DNA from: JACDBE01 sp051002015
GTDB taxonomy: Bacteria; Actinomycetota; Acidimicrobiia; Spongiisociales; UBA5794
Direction: 5' to 3'
Length of the DNA: 64,000 nt
Assembly: GCA_051002015.1 (NCBI GenBank)
Contig: JBPCMS010000019.1
Span: forward strand, 7,867 to 71,866
This document shows positions 15,980-24,093 of this stretch, piece after piece (the stretch's first letter is position 1; every line of letters starts with the position of its first letter). The notes under the pieces are model-generated. The model worked only from the letters and a program-made list of their open reading frames with translations. It ran no database searches and had not been told where the DNA came from. The translations under genes were made by a program, and so were the position numbers.

Positions 15980-17148
15980 TGGCGATCACCGACGCCCGAC
16001 CCCTCGGCCTGCTGCAGCGGGAGCGGGCGCTGCGTCCCGACCTCCTGCTGGTGCTGCCTTACCTGGCGCTCTCCGCCTTCGGGGTGCTGATGATCTACAC
16101 CGCCTCGGCGTCGCGGCTCACCGCCGCCGGGGCCGACCCGGGGTTCCTGATGAAGCGCCAGGCGGTGTTCGTCCTGGTGGGGATGATCGCCTTCGTCGCC
16201 GTGTCGCTGTTCGAGAGCAGACCGCTCAAGGCCAAGGTGCCCGTGATCTACCTGGGCACCCTCACCCTGTTGCTGCTGGCGCTCACCCCGATCGGGGCGT
16301 CACGCCTCGGCGCCAACCGCTGGATCGAGGTCGGTCCCTTCCAGCTCCAGCCGTCCGAGTTCGCCAAGCTGGGGGTGATCCTCGCCCTGGCCGCCCTGCT
16401 GTCCGAGACCGGCGAGGGGCCGCTGCGGTGGCACCACCTACTCCGCACCGCCGTCATCGTCGGGATCCCGTCCACGTTGATCTTCCTCCAACCGGACCTG
16501 GGGACGATGCTGGTGTTCACCTTCATCTCGGCGGCGGTGCTGTTCGTCGCCGGGACCACCTGGCGTCAACTGGTCTTCCTGGTACTCGTCGCCGTGGTGG
16601 GAACCATCGTCCTGCTCCAGATCAACGCCCTCCAGGACTACCAGCTGACAAGGATCACCGCCTTCATGGACGACACGTCGGATCTGGCCGCCACCGCCAA
16701 CTACAACCAGAACCAGAGCGTCACCGCCATCGGATCCGGGGGCTTCCTGGGTAAGGGCCTGCTCGAGGGCACCCAGACCAACCTCAGCTTCGTCCCCGAA
16801 CAGGAGACCGACTTCATCTTCACCGCCGTTGGTGAGCAGCTCGGGTTCGTCGGTGCGGTGACGGTCCTCGCCCTGTACCTGGCGATCATCTGGCGGCTGC
16901 TGGCCGCCGCCGCCAACGCCCGGGACCGCTTCTCCCAGCTCCTCGCTGTCGGGGTCGCCGCCTTCATGGGCTTCCACGTCTTCGTCAACGTGGGGATGAC
17001 GCTGCGGGTGATGCCGGTCACCGGGCTCCCGCTGCCCTTCATGTCGAGCGGTGGGTCGGCCTTCATCGCCATGAGCATCGCCCTGGGGTTGGGCCACGGG
17101 GTGTGGATGCGGCGCTCCCCGGTCCCGGGCGAGCGCCAGCTCCTGTAG
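15979..17148 (+). CDS. rodA: Rod-shape-determining peptidoglycan glycosyltransferase RodA
   Basis: RodA is the SEDS-family enzyme that polymerises lipid II during cell elongation. The 389-residue protein has about ten membrane segments; the family signatures GANRWIEVGPFQLQPSEFAKL, QPDLGTMLVF and the C-terminal GLPLPFMSSGGSA are all visible, and FVPEQETDFIF marks the catalytic extracellular loop with its acidic residue. Translation is coupled to mrdA (TGATG). The gene ends one base before the converging tdk stop. Confidence 0.96.
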   Translation: MAITDARPLGLLQRERALRPDLLLVLPYLALSAFGVLMIYTASASRLTAAGADPGFLMKRQAVFVLVGMIAFVAVSLFESRPLKAKVPVIYLGTLTLLLLALTPIGASRLGANRWIEVGPFQLQPSEFAKLGVILALAALLSETGEGPLRWHHLLRTAVIVGIPSTLIFLQPDLGTMLVFTFISAAVLFVAGTTWRQLVFLVLVAVVGTIVLLQINALQDYQLTRITAFMDDTSDLAATANYNQNQSVTAIGSGGFLGKGLLEGTQTNLSFVPEQETDFIFTAVGEQLGFVGAVTVLALYLAIIWRLLAAAANARDRFSQLLAVGVAAFMGFHVFVNVGMTLRVMPVTGLPLPFMSSGGSAFIAMSIALGLGHGVWMRRSPVPGERQLL

Positions 17149-17149
17149 A

Positions 17150-17743
17150 TCAGCCGATCTCCTCGAGAGCGAACCGCTCCTGGGGCAGCTCGCTGGGGTC
17201 GTAGCAGCGCCTGCACCGGGCCTCGTAGGCGCCGGCGGCGCCCAGCACCACCAGCTCGTCGCCGTGCACCACCCGCTGGGTGAACAGCCCCGGCCCGCCG
17301 CAGCGGTGGCACACCGCAAGCGCCTTGGTGACGTACTCGGCCCTGATCATCAACGAAGGGATCGGCTCGAAGGGCCGTCCCAGGTAGTCGAGGTCGAGAC
17401 CGGCGACGATCACCCGCTTGCCGGCGCCGGCCAGGCGCCTCGACACCTCCACCAGACCGTCGTCGAAGAACTGGCCCTCGTCGATGCCGACCACGACGGT
17501 GCGGTCGCCGACGGCGTGGAGCAGGGCTTCCGAATCGGGGACCGGTTCCGCCGCCGTCGACAGCTTCGAATGCGAGACGACCTCGGACGCGGCGTAGCGG
17601 TCGTCGATGGTCGGCTTGAAGGTCTGGGTGGGCACCCTGGCGATGTGGTAGCGGGTGATGCGGCGGATCAGTTCCTCGCTCTTGCCGGAGAACATCGGCC
17701 CGGCGATGACCTCGATCCAGCCCTGGTCGGCCCGCGGCAGCAT
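17150..17743 (-). CDS. tdk: Thymidine kinase (type II)
   Basis: The enzyme phosphorylates thymidine for nucleotide salvage. The 197-residue protein has the P-loop GPMFSGKS at residues 15-22, the DEGQFF magnesium/lid motif and four zinc cysteines as CHRC and CRRC pairs. The ATG with first base 17743 is preferred to an upstream start because family homology begins here and TACCCT lies seven bases upstream. It is divergent from rng and converges on rodA with a one-base gap. Confidence 0.94.
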   Translation of the reverse strand: MLPRADQGWIEVIAGPMFSGKSEELIRRITRYHIARVPTQTFKPTIDDRYAASEVVSHSKLSTAAEPVPDSEALLHAVGDRTVVVGIDEGQFFDDGLVEVSRRLAGAGKRVIVAGLDLDYLGRPFEPIPSLMIRAEYVTKALAVCHRCGGPGLFTQRVVHGDELVVLGAAGAYEARCRRCYDPSELPQERFALEEIG

Positions 17744-17750
17744 GGCGGCG

Positions 17751-17756
17751 AGGGTA
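17751..17756 (-). promoter_or_regulatory. Extended -10 (TGC-TACCCT) for leaderless tdk
   Basis: On the minus strand TGC followed by TACCCT lies seven bases before the tdk ATG, giving an essentially leaderless transcript. Confidence 0.45.
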
Positions 17757-17800
17757 GCAGTGCCCGTTGGGTGGTCCTCAGGCGCGGTCGGGCGGCGTGC

Positions 17801-17806
17801 TATCCT
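17801..17806 (+). promoter_or_regulatory. Extended -10 (TGC-TATCCT) for rng
   Basis: TATCCT preceded by TGC is the best promoter in the 297-base tdk-rng gap. A start near 17813 would give a leader of roughly 228 bases before the rng ATG, much longer than for other genes here. Confidence 0.4.
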
Positions 17807-18040
17807 GAGACCCGGCCGGGTCGCCCGCACGACCTGGCGAGTTCGCTCCCCGGAGATCTTCGAGACTGGTATTCGGACAGCTCATGCTTTCGGCCTCGGC
17901 CCTCGTCATCGTGCTCGGCCACCCGGTCTCTTTCTTCCAGCCGGCCAGGGCTTTCCCTGGATCGACAACTCGCCGTTCCGTGCCCCCGGCACCCCGTCTC
18001 ACGTCTCGCTGCCAGGTGCAGCCCATCAAGGAGAGTTTGC

Positions 18041-19618
18041 ATGACGTTGTTCCGCAAGAAGGCCGCACGGGTGCTCCGTCGCGGCGATGCGGCCGAGGAT
18101 CGGACGGTCCGCCGGGTAGGCAAGGAGGAGGTCACCGTTCGCCGGTTCTCGGCGCCGGCCACCGAGGCTTCCCCCGCCCGCCCCAGGACCGGCTCCGAAC
18201 CGGCCCGCAGGTCGGCGGGCGGGCCGGCGACGGCATCGAAGGGGCGTAGCCGCACCGCCGATCACGGCTCGCGCACCAGGCGCGACGACAGCCGCCGGCC
18301 CCACCTGGTCGTTGTCCCTCCCCCCGAGACCGCCCGCAAGCAGATGCTGGTCCGGTCCAATCCCCACCAGACCCAGATCGTGGTCCTCGAGGGGCCGGTG
18401 CTGGTCGAGCACTACGTGACCAGGTCCGACCGCCAGTCGCTGGTCGGCAACGTCTACATCGGCAAGGTCCGCAACGTGCTTCCCGGGATGGAGGCCGCCT
18501 TCATCGACTTCGGTGAGGGCAAGAACGGGGTGCTCTACGCAGGCGACGTCAACTACGACGACGCCGAGATCGAGGGCAAGCGGGCCCGCATCGAGATGGT
18601 CCTCAAGCCCGGAGACTCGGTGCTGGTCCAGGTGGTGAAGGACGCCATGGGTAAGAAGGGCTCCCGGCTCACCAGCCAGATCAGCCTGGCGGGCCGCTAC
18701 CTGGTGCTCGCCCCCGACGCCGAGGTGAACGGTATCTCGCGCCGCCTGTCCGACGACGAGCGGCACCGCCTCCGTGACATCGTCTCCGAGATCCGCCCCA
18801 AGGGCATGGGGGTCATCGTCCGCACCGCAGCCCAGGACGCCACCGGCGAGGACCTGGCTGCAGACGTCGCCAGGCTCGAGGAGGTGTGGAGGCACATCGC
18901 CGCCAAGAAGACCGGCACCGCGGCACCGGCGCTGATCTACGAGGAGCCGCCGCTGGTGCTCCGGGTCATCCGCGAGCACTTCACCAAGGACTTCAAGCGG
19001 CTGATCATCGACACCGCCGAGGTCCACCGCCAGGTGCTGGGATACCTGGAGAGCACCGAGCCCGAGCTGACCACCAAGGTTGAGCTGTACGCCGACCAGG
19101 TTCCCATCTTCGAGCGCTTCCACGTCGAGGATCAGCTGCGCAAGGCCCTCGACCGCAAGGTGTGGCTGCCGTCCGGCGGGCACATCGTGGTCGACCGCAC
19201 CGAGGCGCTCACCGTCATCGACGTCAACACCGGGCGGTACGTGGGCCACACCAACCTCGAACAGACCGTCCTCCAGAACAACCTGGAGGCGGCGGAGGAG
19301 ATCGCCCGCCAGTTGCGGCTGCGCGACATCGGCGGGATCATCGTCATCGACTTCATCGACATGGAGATCTCCAAGAACCGCGAAGCGGTGCTGCTCCGGC
19401 TGCGTGAGCATCTGGCCAAGGACAAGACCCGCACCCAGGTGTTCGAGGTGTCCAACCTCGGGCTGGTCGAGATGACTCGCAAGAACGTGTCGGCCGGGCT
19501 GCTCGAGTCGTTCTCGGAGATCTGTCCCAACTGCAACGGCAGGGGGGTCGTCCTCTACGAGGACTCCGCCACCCAGGGGACTCCCATGCCCCGGGCGATG
19601 TCGGTGGATCCCTCCTGA
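18041..19618 (+). CDS. rng: Ribonuclease E/G family endoribonuclease
   Basis: The enzyme cuts single-stranded RNA in mRNA decay and rRNA/tRNA maturation. It has 525 residues: a basic, Arg-rich N-terminal tail (1-105) not found in E. coli RNase G, an S1 RNA-binding domain (about 125-220, GNVYIGKVRNVLPGMEAAF), and the catalytic core with the magnesium aspartates in VIDVNTG (D394) and VIDFIDM (D437). The Zn-link cysteines are in CPNCNG (495, 498). No long C-terminal degradosome scaffold is present. The ATG at 18041 has an excellent ribosome site (AAGGAGAG). The long 5' leader may serve autoregulation, as known for RNase E; that is inference. Confidence 0.92.
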   Translation: MTLFRKKAARVLRRGDAAEDRTVRRVGKEEVTVRRFSAPATEASPARPRTGSEPARRSAGGPATASKGRSRTADHGSRTRRDDSRRPHLVVVPPPETARKQMLVRSNPHQTQIVVLEGPVLVEHYVTRSDRQSLVGNVYIGKVRNVLPGMEAAFIDFGEGKNGVLYAGDVNYDDAEIEGKRARIEMVLKPGDSVLVQVVKDAMGKKGSRLTSQISLAGRYLVLAPDAEVNGISRRLSDDERHRLRDIVSEIRPKGMGVIVRTAAQDATGEDLAADVARLEEVWRHIAAKKTGTAAPALIYEEPPLVLRVIREHFTKDFKRLIIDTAEVHRQVLGYLESTEPELTTKVELYADQVPIFERFHVEDQLRKALDRKVWLPSGGHIVVDRTEALTVIDVNTGRYVGHTNLEQTVLQNNLEAAEEIARQLRLRDIGGIIVIDFIDMEISKNREAVLLRLREHLAKDKTRTQVFEVSNLGLVEMTRKNVSAGLLESFSEICPNCNGRGVVLYEDSATQGTPMPRAMSVDPS

Positions 19619-19658
19619 GGGGTGCCCGTTGAGCGGATGGGGGATCGCCCCGAGCCGC

Positions 19659-19664
19659 TAAGCT
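19659..19664 (+). promoter_or_regulatory. Possible -10 hexamer TAAGCT for rplU-rpmA
   Basis: TAAGCT in the rng-rplU gap would give an rplU leader of about 80 bases. No well-spaced -35 was found. Confidence 0.35.
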
Positions 19665-19751
19665 GTGGTCCGCTCCGGCATCCGTGCCGCGCCGTCGCTC
19701 GCCCCTGTCGAGCCGGCGCAACGGCGGGGCCCGAAGATCTGCGAGGAGACC

Positions 19752-20177
19752 ATGTACGCCATCATCCGCGCCGGCGGAAAGCAATCCAAGGTCCGTGAGG
19801 GCGACGTCATCGACGTCGAGCGGATGCGGGTCACCGACGGCACCGTCACCTTCACCCCGCTGCTGGTGGTCGGTGACGACGGCACCGTGATCTCGGACCG
19901 CGAGGCGTTGGGGAACGCCACCGTCACCGCCGAGGTGCTCGGCGAGCACCGGGGCGACAAGATCGAGGTCTTCAAGTACAAGCCGAAGACCGGCTACCGC
20001 CGCCATCAGGGCCATCGCCAGACGTACACCACGCTGCGGGTGACCGGCATCACCGGTGCCGCCGCCAAGAAGGCGTCCACGTCCAAGGCCGACGGCGCCG
20101 ATGCGGCCGCCGAGACCGAACCCGTCTCCGGCGGGGAGCCGGTGGCGGACACTGTCGAGAACAGCGAGGAGGGCTGA
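19752..20177 (+). CDS. rplU: Ribosomal protein bL21
   Basis: bL21 binds 23S rRNA in the large subunit. The first 103 or so residues match the family ([11 protein letters not shown], and YRRHQGHRQ near the C terminus). The protein is 141 residues long because of an Ala/Glu/Lys-rich tail of about 38 residues with no structure I recognise; such tails occur in some actinobacterial ribosomal proteins. GAGGAG precedes the ATG. The order rplU-rpmA-obgE is nearly universal and suggests one operon with proB. Confidence 0.96.
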   Translation: MYAIIRAGGKQSKVREGDVIDVERMRVTDGTVTFTPLLVVGDDGTVISDREALGNATVTAEVLGEHRGDKIEVFKYKPKTGYRRHQGHRQTYTTLRVTGITGAAAKKASTSKADGADAAAETEPVSGGEPVADTVENSEEG

Positions 20178-20178
20178 G

Positions 20179-20430
20179 ATGTCGAAGACCAAGGCCGGTG
20201 GATCCACCAAGAACGGCCGCGACTCGGCGGCGAAGCGGCTCGGGCCCAAGGTGTTCGACGGCCAGGCGGTCCCCGCCGGGTCCATCCTGGTACGCCAGCG
20301 CGGCACCCGCATCCACCCCGGTGCCAACGTCGGTCGGGGCGGCGATGACACCCTGTTCGCCAAGGTGGAGGGCACCGTGCAGTTCGGTAGCCGCCGCGGT
20401 CGCAGGCTGGTCGACATCGTCGCCGGCTGA
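20179..20430 (+). CDS. rpmA: Ribosomal protein bL27
   Basis: bL27 reaches the peptidyl-transferase centre with its N terminus. The 83-residue protein starts [16 protein letters not shown], the mature-type N terminus without the cleavable extension of Firmicutes, and carries the family block [21 protein letters not shown]. The ATG lies one base after the rplU stop, and the ribosome site GAGGAGGG lies inside the end of rplU, so translation is coupled. Confidence 0.97.
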   Translation: MSKTKAGGSTKNGRDSAAKRLGPKVFDGQAVPAGSILVRQRGTRIHPGANVGRGGDDTLFAKVEGTVQFGSRRGRRLVDIVAG

Positions 20431-20456
20431 GCCTTCCCCGTCCCGGATGCGCTGAG

Positions 20457-21722
20457 GTGTTCGTCGACCGCGTCCGTGTCGAGGTGAAGGGTGGCGCCGG
20501 CGGAGCAGGCGTCGCCTCGTTCCTCCGCCAGAAGGGCCGTCCCCGTGGCAAGCCGACCGGTGGTTCGGGCGGGCGCGGCGGCGACGTGGTCATCGTGGCC
20601 GACCCCGATGTGGCCAGCCTGCTCTCGTACGCCCGGCAGCCCCACCGGTCGGCCGATTCCGGTACCCACGGCGAGGGCGATCTGCGGCACGGCCGCCATG
20701 GCGGCCACCTCGAGCTCCCGGTCCCACTGGGCACCGTGGTGCGCGACGGGGAGGGCACCGTGCTCGCCGACCTGGTCGACCCGGGACAGCGGGTGACCGT
20801 CGCCCGGGGAGGCCGGGGAGGCAAGGGCAACGCCGCCTTCGTCGGCAGGGCCCACCGCGCCCCCTCCTACTCCGAGCAGGGCGAATACGGGGAGACGGCA
20901 TCGATCACTCTCGAGCTGCGGCTGATGGCGGACGCCGCCCTGATCGGCTTCCCCAATGCGGGCAAGAGCACGCTGATCTCCCGGCTGTCGGCGGCCAAGC
21001 CCAAGATCGCCGACTACCCCTTCACCACGCTCCAGCCCCACCTCGGCGTCGTCGAGATCGGCGATCGCCAGTACGTGCTCGCCGACATTCCCGGGCTGAT
21101 CGAGGGGGCGGCCGAGGGGCGGGGGCTGGGCCACGAGTTCCTCCGCCACACCGAGCGGGCCTCGGTCCTGGTGGTGATGCTCGACCCCACCGCCATCCAG
21201 GAGGCGGACATCGACACCCAGCTCGCCGTGCTCCGCGACGAGCTGCGGCTGCACTCCCCCGATCTCGCCGCCCGCCCCCAGATCGTCGTGATCACCAAGG
21301 GCGACCTGGTGGAGGGGCCCGATCTGCGTGGGGCGGGTGACGAGCCGGTGCACCGCATCTCGGCGGCGACGGGCGAAGGTCTCGACGAGCTGTCGTACGC
21401 CATCGCCGATGCAGTGGGGGTGGTGGCGCGCACCGCACCCGACCGGGAGGGCTTCGTCCTCCATCGCCCCCTCCCCCCCAGCTTCACGGTGCGGCGCCAG
21501 GGCGAGGTCTGGGTGGTCGAGGGACGTTCGGCCGCCAGGGCGGTGGGACTGGCCGACCTCACCGTTCCCGAGGCGGCCGATGTCGCCGCCCACCGCCTGC
21601 GCCGGCTCGGGGTCGACGACGCCCTGGCGGCGGCGGGGGCCGAGCCTGGGGATGATGTCAGGATCGGTGATCTGGTGTTCACCTACGATCCCGACCAGCA
21701 GGACGTGGAGGCGGAGGAATGA
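20457..21722 (+). CDS. obgE: Obg-family ribosome-assembly GTPase
   Basis: ObgE/CgtA is an essential GTPase in 50S assembly and (p)ppGpp-linked growth control. The 421-residue protein has the glycine-rich Obg fold (residues 1-158), a GTPase domain with P-loop GFPNAGKS near 164, the DIPGLIEGA switch and TKGD for guanine recognition, and the OCT domain at the C terminus (about 335-415). The GTG start at 20457 follows rpmA by 26 bases. Its stop overlaps the proB start (ATGA). Confidence 0.95.
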   Translation: MFVDRVRVEVKGGAGGAGVASFLRQKGRPRGKPTGGSGGRGGDVVIVADPDVASLLSYARQPHRSADSGTHGEGDLRHGRHGGHLELPVPLGTVVRDGEGTVLADLVDPGQRVTVARGGRGGKGNAAFVGRAHRAPSYSEQGEYGETASITLELRLMADAALIGFPNAGKSTLISRLSAAKPKIADYPFTTLQPHLGVVEIGDRQYVLADIPGLIEGAAEGRGLGHEFLRHTERASVLVVMLDPTAIQEADIDTQLAVLRDELRLHSPDLAARPQIVVITKGDLVEGPDLRGAGDEPVHRISAATGEGLDELSYAIADAVGVVARTAPDREGFVLHRPLPPSFTVRRQGEVWVVEGRSAARAVGLADLTVPEAADVAAHRLRRLGVDDALAAAGAEPGDDVRIGDLVFTYDPDQQDVEAEE

Positions 21723-22816
21723 GGCGCCCGGTACCGGCCGGAGCTGCGGTGGTGATCAAGGTCGGGTCCTCCAGCCTGGCGCTCCCCTCCGGCGGCCTCG
21801 ACGACGCCGCCATCGAGCGGACCGTCGCCCAGATCGTGGCTCTGGGGGGTGCCGGCTACCGCCCCGTGCTGGTCACCTCGGGCGCGGTCGCCGCCGGGCT
21901 CCCCGCCCTCGGGCTCACCGAGCGTCCCCGCGATCTGCCGGGGCTGCAGGTGGCCGCCGCTGTTGGCCAGGGGCGGTTGATGGAGGCATACACCCGCCGC
22001 TTCGATGCGCAGGGCATCATCGTCGGCCAGGTCCTGCTCACCCGCGACATCCTCGCCAATCGGGCCCAGTACCTCCACGGTCGTGCCGCCCTCGCCCGGA
22101 TGCTGAGCCGCGGGGTGGTCCCCATCGTGAACGAGAACGACACCGTGGTCGTCGATGAGCTCAAGTTGGGGGACAACGACCGGCTCGCCGCCATGGTGGG
22201 CCACCTGGTCGGTGCCGGGATGCTGGTGCTGCTCACCGACACCAAGGGGCTGTTCTCCACCGATCCCAGATTGGGCGACGCCGAGTTGCTCTCGGCGGTT
22301 CGCCACACCGACACCGTTCTCGACGAGCTGTACCGATCCACCGGGCGCGGCTCGCTGGGGTCGGGAGGGGTCGCCACCAAGATCGCCGCCGCCCGCATGG
22401 CCGCCTGGTCGGGCATCCCGACCGTGGTGGCCGACGCCCGCCAGCCGGACGTGGTCGCCCGCGCCGTCGGAGGCGACGAGGTGGGCACCTGGATCGAGCC
22501 CCGGCCATCGAAGCTGTCGGCGCGACGGCTGTGGATCGCCTTCGGGCTGCCCTCGGAGGGGCGGCTCTCCGTCGATGCCGGTGCCGCCGCCGCCCTGGTT
22601 GACGGAGGCCGGTCGCTGCTCCCGGTCGGGGTGGTCGGGGTCGACGGCTCGTTCCCTGCGGCCGCCGCCGTCGAGGTGTTCGACCCGGGGGGCCTCCTCA
22701 TCGCAAAAGGCCGCACCGAGATGAGCGCCGACGCCATCCGGGGGGCGCTGGGGCACCACAGCGCGGTCACCGGGGGCGTGGTCATCCACCGCGACGATCT
22801 GGTCGTGCTCCGCTAG
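21719..22816 (+). CDS. proB: Glutamate 5-kinase
   Basis: ProB phosphorylates glutamate in the first step of proline synthesis. The 365-residue enzyme has the amino-acid-kinase core (VIKVGSSSL at the N terminus, NENDTV, and the LLTDTKGLFSTDP segment) and a C-terminal PUA domain (about 275-360). It is translationally coupled to obgE. proA does not follow directly; a divergent proA-like gene lies 1.3 kb downstream, beyond a minus-strand gene. Confidence 0.95.
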   Translation: MRRPVPAGAAVVIKVGSSSLALPSGGLDDAAIERTVAQIVALGGAGYRPVLVTSGAVAAGLPALGLTERPRDLPGLQVAAAVGQGRLMEAYTRRFDAQGIIVGQVLLTRDILANRAQYLHGRAALARMLSRGVVPIVNENDTVVVDELKLGDNDRLAAMVGHLVGAGMLVLLTDTKGLFSTDPRLGDAELLSAVRHTDTVLDELYRSTGRGSLGSGGVATKIAAARMAAWSGIPTVVADARQPDVVARAVGGDEVGTWIEPRPSKLSARRLWIAFGLPSEGRLSVDAGAAAALVDGGRSLLPVGVVGVDGSFPAAAAVEVFDPGGLLIAKGRTEMSADAIRGALGHHSAVTGGVVIHRDDLVVLR

Positions 22817-22959
22817 GCGTTGTGTCCTGGACCGGGATCGCCTGGACCCGACCACCCGGTTGTCGCGGCATGACCACCACCGGATGCGGGCCGGTTGCGG
22901 CAGGCAGCCGGGAGGGCGTGGTCGGGCGGTACCGAGCACGGGCGCCGGCGGGTCGGCGG

Positions 22960-23835
22960 CTAGGTGTCACCGCCCGGCCGGGGGACCATCACCTCGGGAC
23001 GGAGGGGCAGCCCGGTGTCCGGGTGGAGCACCGCCGCCAGCGCTTCCACCGCATCCACCAGCCCCGGTCCCGGCCGGGCCAGGTCGGCGGCCACGGTTCG
23101 GGATCCCATGATCCCGGCCGGTACCACGCTCGCCAGGTCCCAGGTCGCCCGCGGATCGATCCCGCACGGGGCCAGCACCACCACCTCTGGCCGGGTCCGG
23201 CCCACGGACTCCCAGTCGGTCGGTTGCGACCGGCACCCGCTGGTCCCCAGCAGCGGCTCCCCGCCCGCCGCCCGCACCACGTCTGGCACCCAGTGGCCGG
23301 CGGTGTACGGGGGGTCGAGCCACTCCAGCACCAGGGTGGGGACGGGTGGGCGGATGGCGATCGCTGCCCTCACGGCATCGAGCCTGGCCCGGAGACCGGC
23401 GGCGACCCGGCGGCCGTGCTCGCCGATCCCGGCGGCGTCGGCGACGGCGACCACGGTGGCGAGGACGTCGTCGAGTGTCAGCGGCTCCAGAGTCACCACC
23501 TGCGACGGGCACCCGACCCGTTGCAGGGCGGCATCGACGTCGCCGGTGGGCACGGCACACACCCGGCACAGGTCCTGGGTGAGAACCAGCTCGGGGGCGA
23601 TGTCGGCGATGGCGGCGTCGTCGAGCCGGTACAACCCACCGTTGGGTGCCTGCTCGGTCACCCAGGCGTCGATCTCGCCCTGGGTCAGCCCGGCCGGCTG
23701 CCGGGCCCTGACCACCACTCGCTTCGACCGGACGGCGGGGTGGTCGCACTCGTCGGTGACCCCGAGGAGTTGGTCCTCGAGCCCGAGGGCCACGACGATC
23801 TCGGTGGCCGAGGGGAGCAGCGAGACGATCCGCAT
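22960..23835 (-). CDS. Cobalamin-binding protein, BtuF-like, without signal peptide
   Basis: The 291-residue protein matches the helical-backbone metal/cobalamin-binding family (BtuF/TroA-like), with the typical start MRIVSLLPSATEIVVALG and the block LVLTQDLCRVCAV. Unlike transport-associated BtuF there is no signal peptide or lipobox, and no BtuC/BtuD genes are nearby; such cytosolic stand-alone relatives are common in actinobacteria and their role is uncertain. The ATG at 23835 is used because homology begins there; CACAAT lies six bases upstream. It separates proB from the proA-like gene. Confidence 0.75.
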   Translation of the reverse strand: MRIVSLLPSATEIVVALGLEDQLLGVTDECDHPAVRSKRVVVRARQPAGLTQGEIDAWVTEQAPNGGLYRLDDAAIADIAPELVLTQDLCRVCAVPTGDVDAALQRVGCPSQVVTLEPLTLDDVLATVVAVADAAGIGEHGRRVAAGLRARLDAVRAAIAIRPPVPTLVLEWLDPPYTAGHWVPDVVRAAGGEPLLGTSGCRSQPTDWESVGRTRPEVVVLAPCGIDPRATWDLASVVPAGIMGSRTVAADLARPGPGLVDAVEALAAVLHPDTGLPLRPEVMVPRPGGDT

Positions 23836-24081
23836 CCGCTGATTGTGGCAGCGCGGTGAGACGATGTGGCGCGGGTTGGAGGCCGGCGTCGGTGTCCACG
23901 CGGCGAGTGTTCCCGCGCTGCTCAACCGGACCGGGATCACCGTCACCACCGACCCCCCTCCTGGCCATCGTCAACGAGGTCGGGTCGGTGACCATCGGCT
24001 TCTCCCGCAGATCCATCAAACGGTCCACGTTCTCCACCGTGATTGGGGTGGCGGGGCGGGCGGGGGCGTGCCCGGTGCTGA

Positions 24082-24087
24082 TAGCGT
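24082..24087 (+). promoter_or_regulatory. -10 hexamer TAGCGT for the leaderless proA-like gene
   Basis: TAGCGT lies exactly six bases before the ATG at 24094, selecting this ATG over the GTG three bases earlier. Confidence 0.5.
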
Positions 24088-24093
24088 GGCGTG

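Noticed and set aside
22817..22959. Small gene between proB and the cobalamin-binding gene
   Set aside because: No start with a ribosome site or sustained third-position bias was seen; the stretch holds nothing I can support.
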